The position numbers and the translations under genes are program-made. A stretch of DNA of 64,000 bases. Origin: Emticicia sp. BO119. GTDB taxonomy: Bacteria > Bacteroidota > Bacteroidia > Cytophagales > Spirosomataceae. This document shows positions 1-7,732 of the stretch, piece after piece. Location: assembly GCF_013912375.1 (NCBI RefSeq), contig NZ_JACETV010000005.1:62001-126000 (forward strand), in the 5' to 3' direction. The stretch's first letter is position 1. The number at the start of each line of letters is the position of its first letter. The notes under the pieces were generated by a model, which did not search any database, had not been told where the DNA came from, and was given only the letters and a program-made list of their open reading frames with translations.

Positions 1-36
1 GGAGAAAGAAGCTGCTGTTTTCTTTTCTTCTGCCAT
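1..36 (-). CDS. partial CDS, N-terminus of a gene running off the left edge
   Basis: An ATG at 36-34 opens a leftward frame with no stop before the window edge; its first twelve residues are MAEEKKTAASFS. It begins 2 bp after the stop of the ASCH gene, the spacing of a co-transcribed phage gene. The lysine/glutamate-rich start is uninformative, so no function can be given. Confidence 0.45.
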   Translation of the reverse strand, partial: MAEEKKTAASFS

Positions 37-37
37 A

Positions 38-532
38 TTACAACAATTCAATCATTGCTTTTTGTTCATCTGTTAAAATCCTCCAACCTTGCGCGCCTTT
101 GATTTTGAAAGGCTTAATTGGGCGAACGTTTTCGTAGATGTGACACCAAAGGCCTTCGCGGTATTGAACGTAGGTGTTTGACTCATCTTCATATTGCATT
201 GGTCGGCAGTCTACCAGGTCTCCTATGGCGATGGCATGGCCATTTAAACTACCATCAGGATTTACAGCATCAAACAAACTTGGAACAAGTAATCCACTTA
301 TTTCATCTACTTGTTTAACTGAATAAGGCTTTGCCGAGGCACAAATTAAAACCTTACCTCTCACGTTTGTACACCACGTTCGTGTTTCTACTTTTCCGAT
401 GAGCATGGCATTAGCATAAGGTTGTTTCCACCAAAGAGCCCGAACCACTTCTTTTGATAAAACGAGTTTATCTTTTTTGTTTGCTATCTCATCTGATTCT
501 GATTGCATCTTTTTGGGTTTTAGTTGGTTCAT
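38..532 (-). CDS. ASCH domain protein (phage)
   Basis: A 164-aa protein with the hallmarks of the ASCH fold, a PUA-like beta-barrel thought to bind RNA or nucleotides: WKQPYA at residues 35-40, VETRTW at 48-53 and RGKVLICAS at 58-66. ASCH proteins are common in phage accessory regions, but their substrate is usually unknown. The first 30 residues are a charged extension without domain features. It is in a leftward set of small genes that lies divergent to the head genes. The domain call is firm; the biochemical role is not. Confidence 0.8.
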   Translation of the reverse strand: MNQLKPKKMQSESDEIANKKDKLVLSKEVVRALWWKQPYANAMLIGKVETRTWCTNVRGKVLICASAKPYSVKQVDEISGLLVPSLFDAVNPDGSLNGHAIAIGDLVDCRPMQYEDESNTYVQYREGLWCHIYENVRPIKPFKIKGAQGWRILTDEQKAMIELL

Positions 533-541
533 ATTAATAAA

Positions 542-787
542 CTATGTAAAATAAACTGTTAAAAATAAAGCACGAAGTAGATTTGCTTCAGTCAGCTCAA
601 AGTATTTTATATTCCCCATTTTTATACAAATACTGTTTTCTATTTTGAAAAATCCCAAGACAACTACTTTAGTTGATTCTCTACAAGTAATTTTGTAGCG
701 TTCCACTCCATTCAATATAGATAAGAATTCAAGATTGAATTCAGCACCCAAAGCTTTCAATAATACATCATTGATTTCTTTTTTCAT
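542..787 (-). CDS. hypothetical phage protein, 81 aa
   Basis: A small protein I do not recognise. It has alternating hydrophobic and polar strands (FLSILNGVERYKITC, KVVVLGFFKI) suggesting a compact alpha/beta fold, with no signal peptide or membrane segment. It starts with MKKEIND and ends 9 bp before the ASCH gene, so both are probably on one transcript. Function unknown. Confidence 0.55.
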   Translation of the reverse strand: MKKEINDVLLKALGAEFNLEFLSILNGVERYKITCRESTKVVVLGFFKIENSICIKMGNIKYFELTEANLLRALFLTVYFT

Positions 788-805
788 TATTTGAAAAAAT
801 TTGTA

Positions 806-837
806 AAACAGCCCAATGAATGGCTATCAGGCTGTTT
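806..837 (-). terminator. stem-loop, possible weak terminator or attenuator
   Basis: An 8-bp perfect stem (AAACAGCC/GGCTGTTT) with a 16-nt loop, between two leftward small genes. Read leftward it is followed by TTTTAC, a weak U tract. It could separate the upstream genes at 999-1497 from the genes at 38-787. The rest of the 788-998 gap shows nothing else that I can support. Confidence 0.35.
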
Positions 838-998
838 AGTGTTATTCTCTTCTCTATTCATCTTGCCACTCAGTTGCTCGGCATCAGGATGTGTAGGTTA
901 TCCTGTTTTCAGTATGCCTTTCCTTATATAGCCGTTTTAAATGTCTTTACCGACGTAGCTGCAATCAAAAACCTAGCAAAAACGGATAGCTATTTATG

Positions 999-1241
999 TT
1001 ATTCATCTAAAAAATACTGCATGCTATTTGCCAAAAAAGCAACCTGTTTCCTCGTTAAATACAAAAATATTTCTCCTTTGCCATCGTTGATAGGAATTAC
1101 AAATGAGTATTTCGATTTTTCATCTACTTCACTCTCCTCAACTTTGAAATCTAATCTATCTACACTCAATTCTTTAGAATTGAGGTTTCCTGAACTGTCA
1201 GGATAAATTGTAACTTCCATGCTTTCACTTTTTAAGTTCAA
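999..1241 (-). CDS. hypothetical phage protein, 80 aa
   Basis: An acidic 80-aa protein with no family I recognise. Beta-rich character (EVTIYPDSSG, KYSFVIPINDG, GEIFLYLTRKQ) ends in a short helix. From the first ATG it overlaps the upstream gene by 17 bp; the second methionine (MEVTIYP, ATG at 1220) would place the start just after the upstream stop and is equally plausible. A longer rightward frame at 820-1206 overlaps it but reads as low-complexity Ser/Leu, so the leftward frame is preferred. Confidence 0.5.
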   Translation of the reverse strand: MNLKSESMEVTIYPDSSGNLNSKELSVDRLDFKVEESEVDEKSKYSFVIPINDGKGEIFLYLTRKQVAFLANSMQYFLDE

Positions 1242-1497
1242 TTAAACGGATCCTTACTTTCTTATTCTGATAAGGATTTGACGGGCTGATGTGGCAATCA
1301 TACAAATGCCCTAAACAGCAACCTATATCCATGCGCGTATGATGGTTGTAGATGCTTTTGAGTTTGTTGTAATACTCTGGATTATCTCCATTTAAAAACT
1401 CCACTAAATAGATATTTGTAGGACTGTAACGCATTAGATAAACCCGTGTTAAAAGACTGTTCAACAAAGCTAAATAATTATTTTTATATTCACACAA
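1225..1497 (-). CDS. hypothetical phage protein, 90 aa
   Basis: A 90-aa protein and the first gene of the leftward set, starting 74 bp from the divergent scaffold gene. It has an aromatic-rich N-terminal half and a CxxxHxxxC arrangement (CCLGHLYDCH) that could hint at a metal site, but the motif is too short to assign. Function unknown. Confidence 0.45.
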   Translation of the reverse strand: MCEYKNNYLALLNSLLTRVYLMRYSPTNIYLVEFLNGDNPEYYNKLKSIYNHHTRMDIGCCLGHLYDCHISPSNPYQNKKVRIRLIELKK

Positions 1498-1571
1498 TAC
1501 ATATAATTTAAAATTTTTTATATTTATCTGATAAATACATTTTCATTTAATTTTTCATCTAAAATTACACC
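1498..1571. promoter_or_regulatory. divergent intergenic region, presumed promoters
   Basis: A 74-bp, very A/T-rich gap between the leftward accessory genes and the rightward head genes. Promoters for both directions are expected here from gene orientation. I see no clean TAnnTTTG box, so the call rests on layout alone. Confidence 0.3.
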
Positions 1572-2264
1572 ATGTCGTTAAAGGCGAAGATTATTCAAGC
1601 ATTAAAAGCCAAACACAAAAACAAAGGGTTTGGAGAAAAGGCATTCGATGCTGTTGCTACCTTTCTTGATGCAACCGTAACCGAAGAAACTGAAATTGAT
1701 ACCGCCATTGAAGGGGTAGAAGGTCTTTTAACAGGTTTTCAAGGCGATGCAGATGCACGCATCAATACTGCAATTGCAAAAGCCAAAACCGAAAAAGACA
1801 AAGAGGAAAAAGGTAAAGGTGGGGATGATACTGAGAAGGTAAAAACACCGCCAAATGAAGATGTACCAGAATGGGCGAAGGGGATGATTGAACTAAATAA
1901 AACTTTACTTTCAAAGGTAGAGGCTTTAGAAAAGGGCAAAACCACTGACACCCGAAAAACAGAACTTGAGGCTATTTTGAAAGACACGCCTGAATCATTC
2001 AGAAATATGAAACTGAAGGATTTTGGCAGAATGGTTTTTAAAGATGACACTGAATTTGATGCCTACAAAACTGAACTACAAGAAGGGTTGGAAGGTATGA
2101 AAGACATGTTTGGAGGTTCTCAAAGTTCGGAAAGTAAAACTCCTAAACCGGTGATGGCTCAAAAGGACAAATCAGGTGTATCAAGTGATACTCAAGCCTA
2201 TATTGAAGCTCAAAAAGCCGCCAATGAAGGCAAAACACCAGCAATAGGAAAGCAAATTTTTTAA
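1572..2264 (+). CDS. phage capsid scaffolding-type protein
   Basis: A 230-aa, highly charged protein rich in Lys, Glu and Ala, with long predicted helices, a Gly/Lys-rich hinge (KGKGGDDTEK) and a C-terminal tail ending AIGKQIF. Composition and position immediately before the decoration and major capsid genes are those of a scaffolding protein, which guides prohead assembly and is then lost or cleaved. No protease motif is visible, so it appears to be scaffold only. It opens the rightward late operon; the next gene starts 21 bp later. Assignment is by composition and synteny, not by a diagnostic motif. Confidence 0.6.
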   Translation: MSLKAKIIQALKAKHKNKGFGEKAFDAVATFLDATVTEETEIDTAIEGVEGLLTGFQGDADARINTAIAKAKTEKDKEEKGKGGDDTEKVKTPPNEDVPEWAKGMIELNKTLLSKVEALEKGKTTDTRKTELEAILKDTPESFRNMKLKDFGRMVFKDDTEFDAYKTELQEGLEGMKDMFGGSQSSESKTPKPVMAQKDKSGVSSDTQAYIEAQKAANEGKTPAIGKQIF

Positions 2265-2285
2265 CTTAAAATTTAAAACAAGCAA

Positions 2286-2867
2286 ATGCAAAATTTCCGA
2301 GAAACGGATGCAGCCGCAGAAAAGGTTGTATTCGCTACCAAAATTGAGGATTTAATCGGAGGTGGTACAGTTGCAGTAGCTGATTTTGTAGACGGTTTTA
2401 TAGTTCCGGCAGGTTCGGTCGTAGGTAAGGACAATAATGGTCTTTTCCATGTATTGAAAGTTGCAAAACTTACTACAGCAGCCGGAAATACTGATACTAC
2501 TTATCAGGTAGCAAAAGAACATGGTTTCAAAGTTGGTGATTTTATTGCGGCCTTAACAGGTGCAAAATCCTACGCTATAACTGCAATTGATACAACTAAT
2601 GCCGACTACGATATTTTAACTGTAGGGACAACTTTAGGGGTAGTAATTAACCAATATGATGGAATATTCCAGGCATCAGCACAAGCTACATCTAACACCT
2701 CTGCGTTCAAGTATACTCCTTTTGGGGTTACTGGTTCCAGAATTCAGTTGAATGCAGGTGATAACAACGTAGTAGATATTTGGATAAGAGCATCATTGTT
2801 TGCAGTAAATGCTCCTGTTGCTACAACACAGATAAAAGCCGCATTGCCTCAAGTCCTTTGGCTGTAA
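2286..2867 (+). CDS. capsid decoration / head-fibre-like protein
   Basis: A 193-aa beta-rich protein (many Val/Thr/Gly strands, no Cys, no signal peptide) between the scaffold and major capsid genes, the usual place of the head decoration protein that stabilises the expanded shell. The region around residues 25-50 (VADFVDGFIVPAGSVVGKDN) resembles the small beta-tulip or head-fibre N-terminal domains of phage decoration proteins, and the C-terminal part (IWIRASLFAVNAPV) is again sheet-like. The role rests on gene order and composition. Confidence 0.5.
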   Translation: MQNFRETDAAAEKVVFATKIEDLIGGGTVAVADFVDGFIVPAGSVVGKDNNGLFHVLKVAKLTTAAGNTDTTYQVAKEHGFKVGDFIAALTGAKSYAITAIDTTNADYDILTVGTTLGVVINQYDGIFQASAQATSNTSAFKYTPFGVTGSRIQLNAGDNNVVDIWIRASLFAVNAPVATTQIKAALPQVLWL

Positions 2868-2922
2868 ACCCATTGATTTCATTCATTTATTAAAATGTTC
2901 GACTTAAAATTATAACTGTAAA

Positions 2923-4005
2923 ATGATAAAGTCATTAATTGATAAATTAAGTGAAAAGGATATAGAGGCAATCGTAAATGTTTATACATTATCAGAGTTC
3001 TATTTCCCTACACTTTTTCCTCTCAAATTCACTCCTACACTTAAATGGGAGTCGTTGGAGGCTGATTTTGGCGCACCTGTTGCGGGTGACGTTGTTTCGT
3101 GGGATTCTCGTGCGCCACGTAAAAGAAGAGAAATTGTTTCAAAATTGAACGGAGATATTCCAAAAATCAGTATTGCTCGTGAAAAAACCGAATCTCAGAT
3201 GAATTATTACAATAATTTAAAGAGATATACGGATAGTGCAGCAAAAACAGAAATCCTTAACTGGATTTGGGAAGATCAGAAGTTCTGTTTTGATGGCGTT
3301 AATGCTCGTTTGGAATGGTTGGCTTTAAGAGCTGCATCAACTGGTAAAGTTGTATTGACAAATGCAAACAATGATGGCATCGTTACAGAGTCAAATGTTG
3401 ATTTCTTAATACCAACTGCCAACAAAAAAGGTGCTACAGTCGCTATTACAATGGATAACGCTGCTACTTCAAAGCCAATCAAAGACATTCGCGCAGTTGT
3501 GAAATTAGCAAAAGACGCAGGTAAAAAGCTAAATTACATCTTCACTGACCAAGAGACTATCGATGCTATTCTCGCATCAGCTGAAACTGTATCATTCGTA
3601 GCGCCTTACATTGTACAGGCATTGAACCTGAATGCTACATTGAGCCTTGCTCAATTGAATACTGCATTAAAGGCGCAAGGTCTTCCTGTAATCGGTTTGG
3701 TTGAAAGCTTTATTCAAATTGAAATCAAAGGAGTGCGTACTCCAGTAAATCCTTGGGAGTCAGGTGTAATGTTGTTCTCTGAAATGCCCGTTTTAGGTAA
3801 TACAGCTTACTCAAGATTGGCAGATGAGGATGTAGAAAGTTCAGTTGCTTTGAAGTACAAACGCGATCATGTTCTTATCAAACGATATGCTGTTGAGGAA
3901 CCTTTGACTGAGGTGTGTTTGGCTATGGCTAATGCCTTCCCTGTACTGAACGGAGCCAAATCGAAATGGTTGTTAGACGCGACTCATACAACCTGGACAC
4001 GTTAA
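2923..4005 (+). CDS. major capsid protein, E family
   Basis: A 360-aa protein matching the lambda gpE-type major capsid family in length (about 340-360 aa) and layout: N-terminal strand and helix with FYFPTLFPLKFTPTLKWE, the segment DVVSWDSRAPRKRREIVSKL, and a long helical spine followed by IFTDQETIDAILAS. It would form the icosahedral shell on the HK97 fold. The C-terminal segment RDHVLIKRYAVEEPLTEV, close to the end, is typical of this family. It follows the decoration gene by 55 bp and precedes the connector genes by 1 bp. The best-supported head assignment in the window. Confidence 0.85.
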   Translation: MIKSLIDKLSEKDIEAIVNVYTLSEFYFPTLFPLKFTPTLKWESLEADFGAPVAGDVVSWDSRAPRKRREIVSKLNGDIPKISIAREKTESQMNYYNNLKRYTDSAAKTEILNWIWEDQKFCFDGVNARLEWLALRAASTGKVVLTNANNDGIVTESNVDFLIPTANKKGATVAITMDNAATSKPIKDIRAVVKLAKDAGKKLNYIFTDQETIDAILASAETVSFVAPYIVQALNLNATLSLAQLNTALKAQGLPVIGLVESFIQIEIKGVRTPVNPWESGVMLFSEMPVLGNTAYSRLADEDVESSVALKYKRDHVLIKRYAVEEPLTEVCLAMANAFPVLNGAKSKWLLDATHTTWTR

Positions 4006-4006
4006 A

Positions 4007-4336
4007 ATGCTCATAGCTGACTACATAAAAAGCAAACTATCCAAGTTTAATATCACCTTAGATGATAATGAACTGGAAGGTTTGCTTTTGAAAAATAGCA
4101 TCGCGCCTGATGAAGTCTACGAAGCTTCTAATACCCAAAAAGCTGACATAGCCTTGCATAGCTACATTCCTGAACTATTAGCCTTGCCGGATATATCCGA
4201 AGGTGGTTTCTCAATCAAATTCGATAGACAGGGAATTTTGGCCTATTACAAGATACTATGCAGCGATTTAGGATTAGAAGATAAAACGATAAGCAAGCAA
4301 CCGAAAATCCGAAACATGTCAAGAAGACTCTGGTGA
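4007..4336 (+). CDS. putative head-tail connector protein
   Basis: A 109-aa mostly helical protein directly after the major capsid gene, the position of the small adaptor that docks under the portal. Helices such as MLIADYIKSKLSKFNI and ADIALHSYIPELLAL fit the helical-bundle adaptor fold. It overlaps the next gene by 4 bp, so translation is probably coupled. I recognise no diagnostic motif; the call is positional. Confidence 0.5.
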   Translation: MLIADYIKSKLSKFNITLDDNELEGLLLKNSIAPDEVYEASNTQKADIALHSYIPELLALPDISEGGFSIKFDRQGILAYYKILCSDLGLEDKTISKQPKIRNMSRRLW

Positions 4337-4656
4337 TGTCAGTTCAATATCCATATACCCTGCAAAAATTAGTTGTTCCTGCCTCTACACAAGATGCACA
4401 GGGAAATTTTATTGCTGGAGTATCGGAATGGGTTGATGTAAGCCCTTGCCGGAATGAAGATGGTTCACAAAAAAAGTATCCTAAAGACGATGGTTCATAC
4501 TTGTCTGCTACGCATCTGATTCAATGCCCGATGGGTGTTTTGGCATTAGCTGCAGGTGAACAAATAAGAGTAATTGAAACAGGTGGATTAGTTCGGTTGA
4601 AAGGTGAGGTAGTGTATTGTGACAAAGGCAAGTTTCACACAAGAATATGGGTATAG
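4333..4656 (+). CDS. putative head closure protein
   Basis: A 107-aa beta-rich protein. The segment VVPASTQDAQGNFIAG resembles the start of SPP1 gp16-like head closure proteins (a strand, then a D-x-x-G-N/G turn), which plug the connector and join the tail. A closing strand pair (LVRLKGEVVYCDKGK) supports a small barrel. It overlaps both neighbours (4 bp upstream, 10 bp downstream), consistent with a tightly coupled neck operon. Confidence 0.5.
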   Translation: MMSVQYPYTLQKLVVPASTQDAQGNFIAGVSEWVDVSPCRNEDGSQKKYPKDDGSYLSATHLIQCPMGVLALAAGEQIRVIETGGLVRLKGEVVYCDKGKFHTRIWV

Positions 4657-5105
4657 TGCCAAATTTCTCTCTCGCTGACATCAGAAAGCATCTGGAAAAA
4701 GCGCAAAATCGGATTGATAAAGCGGTTATCCAGGTTCTCAGACGATTAGGTGAGCTTTGTGTGGCAGAAGCGCGTGAAAACGGTGGATACACAGACCAGA
4801 CAGGCAATCTTCGCAGCTCTATCGGGTATGTTATTGTAGTGAATGGAAGAATCGTTGAAAACGTTTTTTCAGAGGCTAACAAAGACGAGGGAGCTAAAGG
4901 GGAAAGTACTGGAAGATCTTACGCTGAAACGCTGGCAAAGAACTATTCAGGCGGGTATGTGCTCATTGTAGTGGCGGGTATGAGTTACGCGGCATCAGTA
5001 GAATCAAAAAGCAAGAATGTTTTGACCTCGGCAGAGAAGTATGCTGGAAAGAAATTGCCTAAGATGCTTGAGCAATTGAAAAAGAATATCGATAAAATGA
5101 AATGA
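4647..5105 (+). CDS. HK97 gp10-like neck/tail protein
   Basis: A 152-aa protein with the layout of the HK97 gp10 family: an N-terminal amphipathic helix (IRKHLEKAQNRIDKAVIQVL), an AREN-type segment, TGNLRSSIGYVI at about residues 52-63, and the diagnostic C-terminal MSYAASVESKS followed by a long helix. The family sits at the head-tail joint or in tail completion. It overlaps the next gene by 4 bp. Confidence 0.75.
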   Translation: MGIVPNFSLADIRKHLEKAQNRIDKAVIQVLRRLGELCVAEARENGGYTDQTGNLRSSIGYVIVVNGRIVENVFSEANKDEGAKGESTGRSYAETLAKNYSGGYVLIVVAGMSYAASVESKSKNVLTSAEKYAGKKLPKMLEQLKKNIDKMK

Positions 5106-5512
5106 AAACAACGGCTCATCAGGATAACATCTTATATAACTTAATCAATACATCTGCCCTGAAAACACTGGTTTTAGGTGGGTTGTACAAAGGTGAAAGG
5201 CCTTTGGATTCAAGAGAAGAAGATATAGTTATTACGAGCATGATGATTGGTGAGGGTACCTTACAAGAAGGCGTTGCGAATGTCAATATCTATATTCCGA
5301 AAAGTGTTGCAAATATTGGTGGCAAGAGTCAGACAATCAAAAATACTGCTCGTTGTGAGCAGGTTTTGATTGTCGCGATGGAAGTGCTGAAAGAGTCGTA
5401 TGGTTCATATTATTCTTTATGGGCCTCAAGGCAACAGGATTTCGATGAGCCGGAAATCAACCAAACCCGGCTTAGTTTTAGAATAGAATTCAGAATTGAT
5501 AGTTCAACTTAA
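5102..5512 (+). CDS. putative tail terminator / tail completion protein
   Basis: A 136-aa alpha/beta protein between the gp10-like and tail tube genes, the slot of the tail terminator that caps the growing tube and binds the neck. It has an N-terminal helix (HQDNILYNLINTS), a beta segment (VNIYIPKS) and a C-terminal strand (RLSFRIEFRID) as in that fold. Call by synteny and secondary-structure impression. Confidence 0.5.
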   Translation: MKTTAHQDNILYNLINTSALKTLVLGGLYKGERPLDSREEDIVITSMMIGEGTLQEGVANVNIYIPKSVANIGGKSQTIKNTARCEQVLIVAMEVLKESYGSYYSLWASRQQDFDEPEINQTRLSFRIEFRIDSST

Positions 5513-5523
5513 AAATTAATCAA

Positions 5524-6039
5524 ATGGGAAATTTAATAACCATTGGCCTATCCAAGATTGAAATTGGCGACAAAGCAGTTGATGAAGGTATGGGTACGAC
5601 TTTAGCCACTGTTGGATACACGGCCGAAGGAAGCTGTACAATTGAAACAACTGATCCTGAAATTCAGGAGTTTTTCGCTGAAGAGGTGGATACAGCAATC
5701 CATACCTCTGCAAAGGGAGGAACTACAACCGTTACTTTTCAGTTAGCATCACCAGACCTTGACCAATGTGCGGCTGTGTTTGGAGGGACTGTAACAGGAA
5801 CAGGAACTGCCAAAACATGGGAATACCCTGATGCAGTTACAGGCTTAGAGAAGTCAATTAAAATAACACCTAAAGAAGGGATTGTATTCAAAATCCCAAG
5901 AGGAAAAATGGTCCCTAAATTTACTGGCCAGTTTGGACGTGCAGATACCTTGAAAATTGAAGTATCTATTTCTGTCTTACAGCCTTTAAAATCTGGTGTT
6001 AAACCAATGCTGCTATCCTTGGTAGCTGGTGAATCATAA
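5524..6039 (+). CDS. major tail tube protein
   Basis: A 171-aa, strand-rich protein of the size and position of a siphoviral tail tube subunit, between the tail terminator and the tail assembly chaperone. It has alternating strands and acidic loops (GSCTIETTDPEIQEFFAEE, TTTVTFQLASPD) and a late segment (RADTLKIEVSISVLQ). A strong terminator follows 21 bp after the stop, which fits a high-copy structural gene transcribed with the head genes. Confidence 0.7.
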   Translation: MGNLITIGLSKIEIGDKAVDEGMGTTLATVGYTAEGSCTIETTDPEIQEFFAEEVDTAIHTSAKGGTTTVTFQLASPDLDQCAAVFGGTVTGTGTAKTWEYPDAVTGLEKSIKITPKEGIVFKIPRGKMVPKFTGQFGRADTLKIEVSISVLQPLKSGVKPMLLSLVAGES

Positions 6040-6059
6040 GCCAAACTCTCTTACTATCT

Positions 6060-6087
6060 AAAATGCCGTAGAAATGCGGCATTTTTT
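6060..6087 (+). terminator. rho-independent terminator after the tail tube gene
   Basis: AAATGCCG/CGGCATTT-type stem with a short loop and a six-T run. It lies between the tail tube and chaperone genes and probably reduces rather than abolishes read-through, because the chaperone has no obvious promoter of its own in the 18 bp that follow. Confidence 0.75.
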
Positions 6088-6105
6088 GATTAAACCCAAA
6101 ATGCT

Positions 6106-6597
6106 ATGAACGAAATTTTTGATGCACTACAAGCCGAAAAGAATGAAGGGGATTTGCTAATTGATAGAGGCTTTTTCTTTGAAGTGCCTAAAAAAAGTGT
6201 TTTAAAATGGTTTTCAAAGAAAAAAACACGTCGGTTTGTGATTCAACAGCCCTATGGCGGTGCGCTCGACATGATGAGCCGTATATTCCTGGATATTGAA
6301 TTTGATGAAAATGCAATCAAAGATAACCCACTCACCGAAACTAAAAGACTTTCAATGCATGGCAAGAAATTAGCTCAGGCAATTGCTATTGCAGTGCTGG
6401 AGGATAAATGGAAAATAAAGCTATTCTCTGGCCTATTGACTTCCTATTTTTTCTGGCGAATCAAGCCAAATAATTTATTGACCATCATTATCGGATTAAC
6501 CCAAATCAGTAATTTATCGGATTTTATCGCCTGTATTCGATTAGCGTCGAGGATAAGGACAACGAGCCCTCGAGTACAGGAAGAACAAGCGGCTTAA
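6106..6597 (+). CDS. tail assembly chaperone, G-type (zero-frame product)
   Basis: A 163-aa protein immediately after the tail tube gene, where siphoviruses encode the chaperone that coats the tape measure protein during tail assembly. A helical core (RLSMHGKKLAQAIAIAVLEDKW) and a hydrophobic middle (LFSGLLTSYFFWRI) are visible. The last 25 residues become Arg/Thr-rich and look unconstrained, as expected if most selection acts on the -1 frame that overlaps from 6513. It should be made in excess over the frameshifted product. Confidence 0.65.
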   Translation: MNEIFDALQAEKNEGDLLIDRGFFFEVPKKSVLKWFSKKKTRRFVIQQPYGGALDMMSRIFLDIEFDENAIKDNPLTETKRLSMHGKKLAQAIAIAVLEDKWKIKLFSGLLTSYFFWRIKPNNLLTIIIGLTQISNLSDFIACIRLASRIRTTSPRVQEEQAA

Positions 6598-6836
6598 ATA
6601 GCCCTTATGGCTCACGTGGTTCTATATGCGCACATTTTGGCTGGACTTATGAATACCTACTATGGGGTATTAAATGGGGAGTTGTACAGCGTATGATGGC
6701 TGATGCCCCGCAATATCATTATGAAAGTGAAGATAAAAGTGGAAAACCTAAAAACTTAAAACAGGCTATTAAATTGACTAATGAAAATGCGGCTGAGATG
6801 ATGGAGTATTTGAATAAGTTGAATGCAACGCAATAA
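6513..6836 (+). CDS. tail assembly chaperone T extension, reached by probable -1 frameshift
   Basis: An open -1 frame from 6513 to the TAA at 6834, overlapping the end of the 6106-6597 gene by 85 bp and continuing 239 bp past its stop. It has no ATG before about 6694, yet the upstream part reads as good coding sequence: ICAHFGWTYEYLLWGIKWG, then VVQRMMADAPQYHYES. This is the classic G/GT layout in which a small share of ribosomes slip -1 to make a fusion of about 243 aa that binds the tape measure. The best slip point I see is GAT-TTT-A at 6520-6526, where the TTT codon can re-pair one base back; it is not a textbook heptamer. Confidence 0.65.
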   Translation, partial: FIGFYRLYSISVEDKDNEPSSTGRTSGLNSPYGSRGSICAHFGWTYEYLLWGIKWGVVQRMMADAPQYHYESEDKSGKPKNLKQAIKLTNENAAEMMEYLNKLNATQ

Positions 6837-6839
6837 AAT

Positions 6840-6861
6840 AAAGCCGGTATAATCCGGCTTT
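6840..6861. terminator. bidirectional terminator between convergent genes
   Basis: An 8-bp perfect GC-rich stem (AAAGCCGG/CCGGCTTT) with a 6-nt loop, placed 3 bp after the chaperone stop and overlapping the stop of the leftward gene at 6860. The symmetric A/T flanks suit termination from both sides. It marks the left edge of the inverted tape-measure block. Confidence 0.7.
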
Positions 6862-7246
6862 AATCTTCGATATTTCTTGTAGAAACTTTAGCGTAATAAA
6901 GAATTGCTCTTGTAATTACGTTGCTATAAGTATCTTTTTGTGCTTTCAGTATTTCAATGCATTCTTTGGGTAAGGTTATGGTAATAGGCTCAAAGTCCCT
7001 TTTCCGCTGCACGCGTTCTTTTTCTTTGAAGTTCCCTGCCCCTTGTCGGGCACCGCCTAAACCTTTCCCTTTTTCACCCAAAACTCTCAAACAAGCCTTT
7101 TGAAAGTTGTTATTATAGACTATCTTAAAGTGTTCGGCAATTTGTTTTGCTGTAAAGTCTCTATCTAAATAAAGGCTTTTAGCGTCTTTCTCATTTGCGA
7201 TCAGGAAATCGCAAATCTGGGAGTAAGTCAGGGTTTTGAGTAGCAT
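6860..7246 (-). CDS. putative DNA-binding phage protein (HTH plus RHH-like)
   Basis: A 128-aa protein built in three parts: an N-terminal helix-turn-helix-like segment (FTAKQIAEHFKIVYNN, residues about 30-45), a central GGARQGAGN motif of the kind that commonly precedes ribbon-helix-helix domains in phage and plasmid proteins, and a C-terminal RHH-like piece (PITITLPKECIEILKAQ, then a second helix). It starts 3 bp downstream of the HTH gene at 7249, so the two are co-transcribed. A regulatory role is likely; the target is unknown. Regulatory genes between chaperone and tape measure are unusual. Confidence 0.55.
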   Translation of the reverse strand: MLLKTLTYSQICDFLIANEKDAKSLYLDRDFTAKQIAEHFKIVYNNNFQKACLRVLGEKGKGLGGARQGAGNFKEKERVQRKRDFEPITITLPKECIEILKAQKDTYSNVITRAILYYAKVSTRNIED

Positions 7247-7248
7247 AA

Positions 7249-7671
7249 TCAGACTGTTTCAAGGGATTTGTAAGGGTTTTTATCTTCTGTATAGAGATTG
7301 TCTAAGTCAGCTAAACTGGTGGCAGTATGTCTATACTCTTCTAAGTCGTACGATATTTTGTAAATTTGATCAGCCCCGTTTCCTCTAAAAACGTGCTCGG
7401 TTTTCCCGCCATCTCTCCATTTTTTCCAGAGCTTTAGGTTTCCTGATTCAGTTACTTTGCATGAATAACCCTTAATTGTCAATCCGTATGAAGATAAGGC
7501 GAGTATGATATTCCAAAGGTGTTTTTCAGAAATATCACGCTGTCCTGTCATAGCCTTGGATAGTGTCGTAAAAGGCAAATCAAGTGCCCTTTCAATCGCA
7601 TTGACTGAAATAAAAGGGTGTGATTTTAAGAAAGTAATTATTTCTTTTGAATATTTTTTGTTAGCTTGCAT
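7249..7671 (-). CDS. helix-turn-helix protein
   Basis: A 140-aa protein with a Cro/CI-like helix-turn-helix in the N-terminal half (VNAIERALDLPFTTLSKAMT, residues about 23-42), followed by IILALSSYGL. The C-terminal half is charged and unrelated to anything I know. It is the upstream partner of the 6860-7246 gene. A 9-bp stem-loop lies in its leader. A phage regulator is the natural reading, but nothing shows which promoter it controls; the 24-bp palindrome at 8113 is a candidate site. Confidence 0.55.
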   Translation of the reverse strand: MQANKKYSKEIITFLKSHPFISVNAIERALDLPFTTLSKAMTGQRDISEKHLWNIILALSSYGLTIKGYSCKVTESGNLKLWKKWRDGGKTEHVFRGNGADQIYKISYDLEEYRHTATSLADLDNLYTEDKNPYKSLETV

Positions 7672-7686
7672 ATTCTTAAAAGTTTT

Positions 7687-7728
7687 AATCCCCTCGGAGA
7701 TGTAGCAGCATCAAAGAGGGGATTTTTT
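7687..7728 (+). terminator. stem-loop with T tract on the rightward strand
   Basis: A 9-bp perfect stem (AATCCCCTC/GAGGGGATT) with a 20-nt loop, followed on the + strand by six T. The genes on both sides are leftward, so as a terminator it would stop antisense transcription entering the module; on the leftward mRNA it would be a structured leader for the HTH gene starting at 7671. Confidence 0.45.
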
Positions 7729-7732
7729 GTTT

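Noticed and set aside
820-1206. Rightward 128-aa open frame
   Set aside because: Overlaps a leftward gene in an otherwise leftward set; Ser/Leu-rich composition is that of an antisense shadow, and no neighbour runs in this direction.
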